Assembly (NCBI RefSeq): GCF_002899455.1
Contig: NZ_PPFB01000001.1
Coordinates: forward strand, 4,811,001 to 4,875,000
Length of the DNA stretch: 64,000 nucleotides
Reading direction: 5' to 3'
Source of the DNA: Streptomyces sp. DH-12
Lineage (GTDB): Bacteria; Actinomycetota; Actinomycetes; Streptomycetales; Streptomycetaceae
The notes under the pieces were generated by a model. The model was not told the origin of the DNA. It was given only the letters and a program-made list of their open reading frames with translations, and did not search any database. The position numbers and the translations under genes are program-made. Shown in pieces: positions 8,363 through 17,400 of the stretch. Position 1 is the stretch's first letter, and each line of letters starts with the position of its first letter.

Positions 8363-8944
8363 ATGAGCAGCACACCGAATGTCTCCGACGTCCGCGGCGT
8401 CACCCCGGAAGGAGCCGCCTGGCTCGCTGCGGCCGGAGCCGCCCGCGCCCTCTGGGACGAGCGGTCGGACGCCCCCGTGGTCCTGTCCTGCGGCGTGGTC
8501 TTCGACGTGGTGAGCGTGCCCGCCGTCTTCGGGCGCCGGATGCTGGACCGGCTGTGGGAGGAGGGGCCGGGCTCGGGGCCCGTGGCGGAGTACCGGGGCC
8601 GGATGCTGCTGTTCGGCGCCGTGGGCACGGCCCAGCGGCTGCCCGCCCTGCTGAGGTGGGAGGAGTGGGGCGCGCGCGGCAGCCGCACGCACGGCGTCCC
8701 GCCGCTGCTGTGCCACGGCGCCGGCGACGCGGTGACCGTCCCCGGACTCGCCGGACCGGTGGACCCCGACGAGGCGCCCCTCGCCCGCTGGCTGGTCGCC
8801 CCCGACAGCCGGAGCCCCTGGCTGCCGGGCCCGGAGGTGCTGCTCTGGGCGGCGGTCCGGGCGGCCCGGGCGGCCGTGCGGATATCGATTTTTCCTCCCG
8901 CCGATCGTGGTGCTAATGTCTACGACGTCAGCAGGCGCCGCTAG
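8363..8944 (+). CDS. Conserved Streptomyces protein, possibly bifunctional primase/polymerase-like
   Basis: 193 residues beginning MSSTPNVSDVRGVTPEGAAW; central pattern PVVLSCGVVFDVVSVPAVFGRR and C-terminal tail VRISIFPPADRGANVYDVSRRR. Homologues in Streptomyces are often labelled bifunctional DNA primase/polymerase N-terminal-like, but I see no clear catalytic motif, so function is uncertain. Its last ten bases, including the TAG stop at 8942-8944, lie inside the 5' acceptor stem of tRNA-Lys (8935-9008), an unusual CDS/tRNA overlap on the same strand. No clear ribosome site precedes the ATG; a short AT-rich stretch just upstream may be the -10 region. Confidence 0.75.
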   Translation: MSSTPNVSDVRGVTPEGAAWLAAAGAARALWDERSDAPVVLSCGVVFDVVSVPAVFGRRMLDRLWEEGPGSGPVAEYRGRMLLFGAVGTAQRLPALLRWEEWGARGSRTHGVPPLLCHGAGDAVTVPGLAGPVDPDEAPLARWLVAPDSRSPWLPGPEVLLWAAVRAARAAVRISIFPPADRGANVYDVSRRR

Positions 8945-9008
8945 CTCAGTTGGTTAGAGCAGCTGACTCTTAATCAGCGGGTCCGGGGTTCGAGTCCCTG
9001 GCGGCGCA
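8935..9008 (+). tRNA. tRNA-Lys (anticodon CUU)
   Basis: Same 74-nt tRNA as at 2118-2191 but on the plus strand, with no visible difference. The first ten bases overlap the end of the preceding CDS. CCA is not encoded; a terminator follows at once. Confidence 0.97.
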
Positions 9009-9011
9009 CGA

Positions 9012-9053
9012 CACGAAGAAGGCCCCTCGCGCGAGCGGGGGGCCTTCTTCGTG
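9012..9053. terminator. Intrinsic terminator after tRNA-Lys
   Basis: Long inverted repeat CACGAAGAAGGCCCC / GGGGCCTTCTTCGTG (9012-9053), placed between the tRNA and the convergent metalloprotease gene, and able to serve both. Confidence 0.8.
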
Positions 9054-9078
9054 CAGGCGTCGTCGGCCCCGCCGGCCC

Positions 9079-10416
9079 TCAGGACGAGCGGGCCGTGCGT
9101 CCGCCGGTGGTGATCTTGACCGTCCAGGCGCCGGCGGCCGTGCGGCCCTCCACGTCGACGCGGACGGACTCGCCGGGGACCGTGAAGCTCTCGCCGAGGG
9201 CGACCGGGGCGTCCGCCAGCGGGGGATAGACGGAGTCCTCCCAGCACGCCTCGGTGTGCGGGTGGGCGTCGATCACCTCGATGGGCCCGCGCCCCGAGCG
9301 GGTGCCGCTGCTCACCCGGTAGACCAGCACCCCCGCCCGGCAGGCCGCGCGGTCGTTGCCGACCGGGCCGCGCACCTCGAAGGCCAGGGCCGTGTCCGCG
9401 CCCGTGCGCACCACCGCCAGCTTGGCGCCCCGCCCCAGACCGAACGACGGCGTCCCCGCCGCCCCCGTCACCGGCGTCCCCGGCCCCGCCCCCAGCGGCT
9501 CCAGCGTCAGCCGCACCGGACCGCCCTCCTGCACGCACCGCACCTGGCGCGGCTCCAGCCACCCCAGCTTCCACTTGTGCCAGCCGAACAGGTCCGGGGC
9601 CAGCGCGAACTGGCTGCCCATCAGGTCCCAGTCCCCGACATGGGTGTCCCAGTCGCCCTTGCCGTCCACCGGCCGGTGGTACAGATCGGGCAGGTCGAAG
9701 ACGTGCCCCGTCTCGTGCGCCAGCACCAGCCGGTCCGGGGGATGGTTCTCGAACACGGTGACGACCCGCCGGATGTCGACGCCGTCCGCACGCATCGGCC
9801 GGTCCAGGTTGACCACCTTCGTGGCGTCGGAGTCCACCCCCGGCGCGTCCGGGTCGGCGACGAAGTACACGATGTCGTAGCGCGAGTAGTCCACGTGCGG
9901 ATCGGACGCGGCGAGCGCGTCCCGCAGGTAGGCCGCCCGGTGCGCCACCGTCCAGTCCCGCTGTATGGCGTACGCCGTCGACGGGCGCGGCATGCGGATC
10001 CACCGCTTCACCGGGTGCGCCCGCAGGCTGAACTTGCCGTAGGAGGCCTGCTCGAAGAAGCGGCCGGTCACCGGGAAGTGGTCGGCGACCAAGTCGTCCG
10101 GTGAGGTCAGCGGGTGCGCGTCGGGGAACGACAGGAACACCATCACCGCGTCCAGTCGCCGCGTCGGACGCGGATAGGCCGCGTTCCAGGTGTCCAGGCC
10201 CTCCGAGTGGTGGGCGTCGGTCCGGGTCAGCGCGCACGGCTCCGCCGAGAACGGCTCGGGACCGGACGGCACGCTCAGCAACGACGTCGCCGCGAGCGCC
10301 GACATGGTCGTGCACATCGCCGCCGTGGTCCGCAGCCGGGGCCGCACACCCGAACGGCCGAACCACTGCCGCAGTGCCTCACGACCGAGTCCTCTCGGGG
10401 TGAGCTGACGCGGCAC
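9079..10416 (-). CDS. Secreted M6-like zinc metalloprotease
   Basis: About 445 residues. The N-terminus is basic, followed by a hydrophobic stretch (TTAAMCTTMSALAATSLLSV), consistent with export. The zinc motif HETGH is at about 234-238, followed by FDLPDLYHRP, characteristic of the immune inhibitor A / M6 family metalloproteases. The region YDIVYFVADPDA and the C-terminal beta-rich part also fit. I chose the GTG at 10416 because GGAGG lies six bases upstream; a GTG at 10449 is in frame but lacks a site. Divergent from the c-di-GMP gene, sharing a 344-bp intergenic region. Confidence 0.8.
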   Translation of the reverse strand: MPRQLTPRGLGREALRQWFGRSGVRPRLRTTAAMCTTMSALAATSLLSVPSGPEPFSAEPCALTRTDAHHSEGLDTWNAAYPRPTRRLDAVMVFLSFPDAHPLTSPDDLVADHFPVTGRFFEQASYGKFSLRAHPVKRWIRMPRPSTAYAIQRDWTVAHRAAYLRDALAASDPHVDYSRYDIVYFVADPDAPGVDSDATKVVNLDRPMRADGVDIRRVVTVFENHPPDRLVLAHETGHVFDLPDLYHRPVDGKGDWDTHVGDWDLMGSQFALAPDLFGWHKWKLGWLEPRQVRCVQEGGPVRLTLEPLGAGPGTPVTGAAGTPSFGLGRGAKLAVVRTGADTALAFEVRGPVGNDRAACRAGVLVYRVSSGTRSGRGPIEVIDAHPHTEACWEDSVYPPLADAPVALGESFTVPGESVRVDVEGRTAAGAWTVKITTGGRTARSS

Positions 10417-10664
10417 GGGGACCTCCGGGAGACGGTTCGCGCGGGACACCGCACCCAGAGTGGGGTGATTTGTCGTACTGCGCCCTGTTCAGCTGCACCG
10501 GTCGGGTGAGAACGGAGCGACAACGGGCGGGACCGCACGCGGTCCGCACGGCCCGCGTGCACGGAACGTCACAACTGGTCGGGGGCCCGCAGAAGCCGCC
10601 GGTGCCCGTGCGGAAACGATCGGGCAGGGATGCGGAACCGGCTCCGGGGCCGGACAGTGGCTGG

Positions 10665-10684
10665 AAGGCCCCGACGCGGGCCTT
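10665..10684. other. Short hairpin in the leader region of the GGDEF/EAL gene
   Basis: AAGGCCC at 10665-10671 pairs with GGGCCTT at 10678-10684 around a 6-base loop, followed by T. It lies 76 bp before the chosen start of the cdgA-like gene. It could be an attenuator or chance; I see no c-di-GMP riboswitch consensus here. The rest of 10417-10760 has no gene. Confidence 0.3.
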
Positions 10685-10760
10685 TATGATCGGCACACTT
10701 TCCGGGTGCGGAAAGACTTTTCCTGCACGACAGCGAGCGAGTGCACTGCGGGAGCGAGTG

Positions 10761-12695
10761 GTGAGCGGAACGTCCGAAGGGCCGACGCCCGCGACTGAGC
10801 TCAACCGGCCGGTCGTCACGGAGAGTGAGATCTTGGCGTCCCCTGGTGCCGGGCTCACCGAGCCTGCGGAGCCCGCAGCGCTCACCGAGCCCGCGGAGGC
10901 CGCAGAACTCACCGAGTCGGCGGAGCCCGCCGAGCACCCCGCCTCGCGCTCGCCCGCGCCCCCGTCCTACCGCTCCGTCTTCACCGCCGCCCCCCTCGCC
11001 ATGGCCGTCGTCGACCGTGAGGGCACGGTCACCGGCGCCAACGCCGCCCTCGCCGACCTGCTGGGCCGCGACCAGGACACCCTCACCGGCGCTGTCGCCG
11101 CCGATCTGGTGGACCTCGCCTCCGACGCCCGCACCTGGCACGCCTACCGCGAGCTGCTGCGCGGCCGCCGCGCCCGGCTGCGCTGCACCCGCCGGCTGAA
11201 GCACCCCGAGGGACACGCCCTGTGGGTACGGGTCACGGTCGCCCCGCTGCCCTCCGACGGCGGCGGCGTCCTGCTGTCCGTCGCCGACATCAGCGACCAC
11301 CGCGCCCTCCAGGCCCGGCTGAGGCACCTGCGCATGCACGACCCGGTGACCCGGCTGCCCAACCGCACCCTGTTCTTCGAACGCCTGACCAGCGCGTTGG
11401 AGGCGGACTCGTACGCGGAGAGCGGCACCGGCCGGATCGGGCTCTGCTACCTCGACCTGGACGGCTTCAAGGCCGTCAACGACACCCTCGGCCACCGCGT
11501 CGGCGACCAGCTCCTCGCCGCCGTCGCCGACCGGCTCACCCGGTGCGCGCAGGACGCGGGCCGCGCCCGCGCAGGCCTCCCGCTGGTCGCCCGGCTCGGC
11601 GGCGACGAGTTCGCCCTGCTCGTGGAGGACTCCACCGGCACCGACCAGCTCGCCGACCTCGCCGAGTCGCTGCTCGGCGCGATCCAGGAACCCTTCGACC
11701 TGTCCGGCCGCCGCCTGTCGGTGTCCGCGTCCATCGGCGTGGTCGAGCGGCACGCCGCCGGGACCACCCCCACCGCGCTGATGCAGGCCGCCGACACCAC
11801 GCTGTACTGGGCGAAGGCCGACGGCAAGGCCCGCTGGACGCTGTTCGACCCGGAGCGCAACGCCTCCCGCGTGACCCGCCAGGCCCTCGCCTCCTCCCTC
11901 CGCCCGGCCATCGACCGCGGCGAGTTCGCGCTGGAGTACCAGCCGCTGGTGGGGATGGACGACGACCGCGTGCACGGGGTGGAGGCCCTGATCCGCTGGC
12001 ACCACCCGCGCTTCGGCACCCTCACGCCGAATCGGTTCATCTCCCTCGCGGAGGAGGACGGTTCGATCGTGCCGCTCGGCCGCTGGGTGCTGCGCACCGC
12101 CTGCCGCCAGGCACGCGACTGGCAGACCCAGCACCCGGACGAGCCGCCGATCTTCGTCAGCGTCAACGTGGCGGTCCGTCAGGTCTGGGACTCCGACCTG
12201 GTCGCGGACGTCGCCGACACCCTGAAGGAGACCGGCCTGCCGCCGCACCTGCTCCAGCTGGAGCTGACCGAGTCCGCGGTGATGGGCTCCTCCGGCCGGC
12301 CGCTGCAGACCCTTGAGGCGCTCAGCGACATGGGCGTGCGCATCGCCATCGACGACTTCGGCACCGGCTACTCCAACCTCGCCTACCTCAGCAGGCTCCC
12401 GGTGTCGGTGCTGAAGCTCGACGGCTCCTTCGTGCGCGGCTTCCAGATCGAGGACCGCACGGCGAAGGCCAGCCCGGCGGACGAGGTCATCGTCGAGGCG
12501 ATGGTGCAACTCGCCCACCGGCTGGGGCTGACCGTCACCGCGGAGTGCGTGGAGACCTCCGCGCAGGCCACCCGGCTGCGCCGGATCGGCTGCGACACCG
12601 GTCAGGGCTGGCTGTACTCACGTCCCGTCCCGCCCGACCGCATCTCCGAACTGCTCGGCGCACCCGGGGTTCAGGCGGGCGTCGGCAACCCGTAG
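10761..12695 (+). CDS. cdgA: PAS-GGDEF-EAL cyclic-di-GMP turnover protein (CdgA-like)
   Basis: 644 residues, soluble. Order: low-complexity N-terminus with repeated TEPAE-like units (about residues 33-58), a PAS domain from about 69 (YRSVFTAAPLAMAVVDREG), a GGDEF domain with intact GGDEF at 280-284, and an EAL domain with EAL at 408-410 and DDFGTGYSN near 530. Both active-site signatures look intact, so it may be a diguanylate cyclase, a phosphodiesterase or both. In Streptomyces c-di-GMP controls development through BldD, and position relative to adpA suggests the BldD target cdgA (SCO2817) from memory. GTG at 10761 follows GGAG by six bases. The 3' end overlaps the convergent oxidoreductase gene by 25 bp. 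Confidence 0.85.
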   Translation: MSGTSEGPTPATELNRPVVTESEILASPGAGLTEPAEPAALTEPAEAAELTESAEPAEHPASRSPAPPSYRSVFTAAPLAMAVVDREGTVTGANAALADLLGRDQDTLTGAVAADLVDLASDARTWHAYRELLRGRRARLRCTRRLKHPEGHALWVRVTVAPLPSDGGGVLLSVADISDHRALQARLRHLRMHDPVTRLPNRTLFFERLTSALEADSYAESGTGRIGLCYLDLDGFKAVNDTLGHRVGDQLLAAVADRLTRCAQDAGRARAGLPLVARLGGDEFALLVEDSTGTDQLADLAESLLGAIQEPFDLSGRRLSVSASIGVVERHAAGTTPTALMQAADTTLYWAKADGKARWTLFDPERNASRVTRQALASSLRPAIDRGEFALEYQPLVGMDDDRVHGVEALIRWHHPRFGTLTPNRFISLAEEDGSIVPLGRWVLRTACRQARDWQTQHPDEPPIFVSVNVAVRQVWDSDLVADVADTLKETGLPPHLLQLELTESAVMGSSGRPLQTLEALSDMGVRIAIDDFGTGYSNLAYLSRLPVSVLKLDGSFVRGFQIEDRTAKASPADEVIVEAMVQLAHRLGLTVTAECVETSAQATRLRRIGCDTGQGWLYSRPVPPDRISELLGAPGVQAGVGNP

Positions 12696-13765
12696 GCGTC
12701 GGCGATCAGTTCGTACGACCGCACCCGAACGTCACCGCCGTGCGCGTTGGCGGTGATCATCAGCTCGTCGGCGCCGGTGCGCTTCTGCAGGTCGTCCAGG
12801 CCGGCCCGCACCTCGTCCGCCGTGCCGTGGATCACGTTGGCGTTCCAGGACTCCACGAACTCCCGCTCCATCGGGCTGAAGTCGTACGCCTCCGCCTCCT
12901 CGGGCGTGGGCACGAGCCCCGGGCGTCCGGTGCGCAGCCGCACCATGTTCAGCGCGGCGGCCAGCACCTGGCGGCGCGCCTCCTTCTCGTCGTCGGCGGC
13001 GAGCGCGGCGACCCCGATCAGCGCGTACGGCGCGTCCAGCACCTCGCTCGGCCGGAAGCTCTCCCGGTACAGGTCCAGCGCGGGAATGGTGTTCTGCGCG
13101 GAGAAGTGGTGGGCGAAGGCGAACGGCAGGCCGAGCACGCCGGCCAGCCGGGCGCTGAACCCGGAGGAGCCCAGCAGCCAGACCGGCGGCCGGTGCGGGG
13201 ACTGCACGCCGCCGGGCGAGGTGGCCTGCACCGGGCCGGGCACGGCGTGGATCCGCCGGTAGGGGTGCCCGTCGGGGAAGTCGTCGTCCAGGAAGCGGGT
13301 CAGCTCGGCGAGCTGCTGCGGGAAGTCGTCGGCGCCCTCGTTCAGCCGGTCGGTGCGGCGCAGGGCGGCGGCGGTCGCGCCGTCGGTGCCGGGCGCCCGC
13401 CCGAGCCCCAGGTCGATCCGCCCCGGCGCCATGGCCTCCAGCGTGCCGAACTGCTCGGCGATCACGAGGGGCGCGTGGTTGGGCAGCATGACCCCGCCCG
13501 ACCCGAGCCGGATCCGCTCCGTGTACGCGGCCAGGTGCGCGAGGATCACGGCGGGCGAGGAGGAGGCCACGCCCGGCATGGAGTGGTGCTCGGCCACCCA
13601 GTACCGGTGGTACCCGCGCGCCTCGCCGAGCTTCGCCAGCTCCACGCTGGTCCGCAGCGCGTCGGACGCGGTCCGCCCGGCCCCCACCGTGACCAGGTCG
13701 AGAACGGAGAGGGGCACGGGGGCGGTGCCGTGTGCGGTGCCCCTGATCTCGTCGTCTGCGGTCAC
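12671..13765 (-). CDS. LLM-class flavin-dependent oxidoreductase
   Basis: 364 residues of the bacterial luciferase-like (F420/FMN) TIM-barrel family. Diagnostic stretches are YHRYWVAEHHSMPG (the conserved E-H-H), RIRLGSGGVMLPNHAPLVIAEQFGTLEAMAPGRIDLGLGRAPG and a VIHGTADEVRAGL end. Many Streptomyces annotate this subclass as alkane/alkanal monooxygenase-like; the substrate is unknown. GTG at 13765 with GGAGG seven bases upstream. Its stop lies inside the end of the cdgA-like gene, a 25-bp convergent overlap. Confidence 0.88.
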   Translation of the reverse strand: MTADDEIRGTAHGTAPVPLSVLDLVTVGAGRTASDALRTSVELAKLGEARGYHRYWVAEHHSMPGVASSSPAVILAHLAAYTERIRLGSGGVMLPNHAPLVIAEQFGTLEAMAPGRIDLGLGRAPGTDGATAAALRRTDRLNEGADDFPQQLAELTRFLDDDFPDGHPYRRIHAVPGPVQATSPGGVQSPHRPPVWLLGSSGFSARLAGVLGLPFAFAHHFSAQNTIPALDLYRESFRPSEVLDAPYALIGVAALAADDEKEARRQVLAAALNMVRLRTGRPGLVPTPEEAEAYDFSPMEREFVESWNANVIHGTADEVRAGLDDLQKRTGADELMITANAHGGDVRVRSYELIADAYGLPTPA

Positions 13766-14404
13766 GTGGGTGCCTCCTGTCGTACGTTCTCGCACTCGGT
13801 GCATGTGCGGTGGGGGAACAGGGGGTGGTCCCCCGGTTATTCCCCGGCCGAGGGTGTGCGCCGTACCTGTGTTCGACCGCTCACCCGCTGCGGTGAGACC
13901 CGATGCCGACCGGACGGTCACCGTCCAGGTCGATGGTCAGCGACGCGTCCGGTGCCTTGGCCAGGCGGGGGAGCAGTGGCCGAGCCGGCGCCGAGCCGCC
14001 GCCCTGTGGCACCTGTGCCTCCCCGCCGGAGCCACCGCAGCCACGGGACCTTGCCGTCGGCCGGAAGGCCGGTCGAGGAGAGTGCATCTGGCGCGAACCG
14101 GGACTGGCTGTGACATCGGGGAGCTGTGTGGAGCGGTCGGGTGAAGCTGCGGGGTGCGCGCCAGGCGTCTTCGCTCAGCGGGCCCGATGATGCGGTGTGC
14201 TGCTGACTCGGGCTGTGGCACACCCCACACCGGGCCATAGCGTGATCAAGCCTCACGCACCCCTTCCCAAACGTAACGATCATCACGCGCGCTACATGAG
14301 TCCGCGACGCCAATGTCCGTTTGCTGCCCGTTGACCTGACGTTCGGTGACGGGGTGGGGTACGGAAGGCAACTGTGTGGGCTCTGTGGGTGGGGTGTGGC
14401 GGGG
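13766..14404. other. Intergenic region at the backbone/accessory junction
   Basis: No convincing gene in about 640 bp. Reading frames here are arginine/proline-rich shadows. The stretch 14262-14310 is less GC-rich (CCAAACGTAACGATCATCAC) and could hold the promoter for the LamG/RHS pair. This gap marks the change from backbone genes to the RHS island. Confidence 0.4.
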
Positions 14405-17400
14405 ATGTGGGGCCGAAGTCGAGGCAGCGTCAGGGTTGTTGGCGTCCTGCTGGGCGCAGTGTTGGCCGTCGGGTCGACCCCGGCGCTGACCGGTGAGGCC
14501 GTGGCCGATGCGCCGGATTCACCGGTTTCGCCGAAAAGCGCGGCGAAGGCTGCCGCCCATGGCGACGGTGGCCTCACGGAGGCCGAAGCGCTGGCCAAGG
14601 CCAAAAGAACGGGCGAACCCGTAGAGGTGGTGTCGCTGCGCGGGGAGGCGAGCGAGGTCTTCGCGACTCCGGACGGCCGCTTGCAGGCGCGTGAATACCT
14701 GCGTCCGGTCTGGACCCGCATCCGCGGCGGCTGGAAGCGGATCGACACCGGCCTGACGGCCACGAGCGAGGGCACCATCGCCCCCGAGACGTCGACGATA
14801 GATCTGGAGTTCTCCGGCGGGGGAGAGAGCCCGCTGGTGCGTATGAAGCGCGCCGGGCGTGAGCTGAGCCTGACCTGGCCGACGCCGCTGCCGAAGCCCG
14901 AGGTCGCGGGTCCGGTTGCCACGTACCTGTCGGTGCTGCCGGATGTCGATCTGCGGATGACGGCGCAGCAGGACGGGTTCACCCAGTTGCTGGTGGTCAA
15001 GTCGGCCGAGGCCGCCGCGAGTCCGGAACTCGCCCAGTTGCGGCTGGAGCTGGATACACGCGGTCTGTCGGTGGAGGAGACCGAAGAGGGGGGACTGCAG
15101 GCACTCGACAAGGGAGCCGAGTCACCGGTCTTCGAAGCTCCGCGGCCGATGATGTGGGACTCAAGTCCGGGAGAGAGCCCGGCGGGCGCGGAACCGGGCA
15201 AGGCAGCAGCAGGGGAGAAGACGGAAGGCAGGAGTGCGTCGGCCGACGCGGCAGCGGAGTCGGGCGATCAGCCGGGCGCGGGGGAGTCGGGCAAGCTCGC
15301 TCCCGTCGGGGTCGAGGTGGCGGAAGGGCAGGACGAACTGGTCCTGACGCCGGACGCGGACGTACTGAAGGGGGAGGACACCGAGTACCCGGTGTTCATC
15401 GACCCGCAGTGGTACACGCCCAAGGCCGCCGCATGGACGATGGTGTCCAAGTACTGGGCCGGTTCGCCGCAGTGGAAGTTCAACGGCGACTCCGACTCGG
15501 GCCTGGGCTACTGCGACTGGAACTACTGCAAGCCCCACGACACCAAACGCCTCTTCTACCGCATTCCCGTATCCAGGTTCGCGGGACGCAGCATCCTGTC
15601 GGCCGAGTTCGTCGTGCGCAACACCTGGTCGGCGTCGTGCTCCGACCGGGGCGTGCAACTGTGGCGCACGAAGGACATATCGTCGTCGACGACCTGGAAC
15701 TCCCAGAACACCTCGGGCTTCTGGGTCGACCACCTCAAGACCGAGAGCTTCGCCTACGGATACGACGGGTGCGCCGCCAAGGACGCAGAGTTCGACGTGA
15801 AGTCCGCGGTGCAGCAAGCCGCGAACGGCAAGTGGTCGACGATGACCTTCGGTCTGCGGGCGTCGAGCGAGAGCGACGGGTACGGCTGGAAGCGGTTCTC
15901 GGACGATGCCTACCTCCGGGTCGAGTACAACCGCCCGCCGGCCCAGCTGAAGATGTCGCAGCTCACGATGACGTACGGCGGTACCTGCAAGACCCCGTCC
16001 TCCCTCGCCCGCGTCCGCACCCTCGGCACGATCCGCGCGAACAACGTCACCGATCCTGACGGGGACAACGTCGGTGTGCAGTTCCAGGCGAAGTGGGACG
16101 GAGGCTCGTGGAGTCCGACCCGCGCGGCGGGTAAGGCGTCGGGCTCGTCGTTCGCGATCTCCCTGCCGTCGTCGATCCCGAAGAACAAGACCGTCCGCTG
16201 GTACGCCAGGGTCTTCGACGGGGCGCAGTACTCACCGTGGTCACATGCCGGGGCCGCGTCGGCGTGCTACTTCGTCTACGACACCAGCGTGCCCCAGGCG
16301 CCGGCCGTGAGCTCGGGCGAGTACCCGGAGTCGGATCCGGCCAACCCCGAGGACCCCTGGTACGACGGGGTGGGCCAGTACGGGTCGTTCACCGTCGACG
16401 GGGTCGACTCGGACGTGACGACGTACTGGTACGGCATCAACGGGGACCCGACCTCGAAAAACAAGATCACCACCTCGGGCGGTGCCGCGCGGATCGCGAA
16501 GGTGCTGCCGGCCAGGCCCGGCGTGAACTTCTTCACGGCGCAGGCCTTCGACTCGGCCGGTAACGGCAGTGAGATCCGCACCTACCAGTACCGGGTGAAG
16601 GCCGGGCAGCCGGACCGGGCGACATGGCAGCTGGACGAGGGCGCGGGGGCGAGTCAGGCGAAGGGATCGACACCCCCGCGCACCCTGAAGCTGCTCGGTG
16701 GCACGACCGCCGAAGCCGAAGGCGCGGTCGGCACAGCGGTGCGGTTCAACGGCACGGACGGATATGCCGACACCGACCTCTCGCCGGTCAACACCACACA
16801 GGGCTTCACCGTCTCCGCGTGGGTCAACTTCGACCAGCAACCCACCCGCTCGATGGTGGTGGCGACCCAGCCCGGCAACATCATGGCCGGCTTCGAGCTC
16901 TATTACTCCCCGGTCCACGGCTGGGTGTTCAACCAGCATGCGTCGGACACCGCCGGTGCCGCATCGGTCATGGCGAAGGCCGCCACGCCCGCCCCGGTCA
17001 CGGTGGGCGAGTGGACGCACGTCGCCGGGTCCTACGACGCGACACTGGACCGGCTGCGCCTGTACGTCGACGGTCGACTGGTCGGCGAGAAGTCCTGGTC
17101 GACTCCCTGGAACGCCCGCCGCGGTCTGAGGATCGGGGCCGGTTCCTACAGCGGAACGCCCGGCAACTTCTTCTCCGGCGCCATCGACGACGTGCAGGTC
17201 TTCAGCCGGCAGCTGGAGGACAGCGAGGTCACTCAGCTGCACGCGAAGCAGACCGTCGGCGACCCGGGCCCGCCCGCGATCGCGGTGTTCCCCATGGACG
17301 AGGCAGCCGGCGCGACGGAGATCGTCGGACACGGCGGAGTGATCCCGGCGACCTACCACGGAACGGTCACCACGGGCGTGCCGGGAGTCGCGGGCAAGGC

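Noticed and set aside
10417..10760. c-di-GMP riboswitch or BldD box upstream of the cdgA-like gene
   Set aside because: I could not find the GEMM consensus or a convincing AGTGA-TCACT palindrome by eye; only a short hairpin is reported.
14321..14404. Longer N-terminus for the LamG protein from TTG 14321
   Set aside because: It would put 28 residues in front of a good signal peptide and has no ribosome site.
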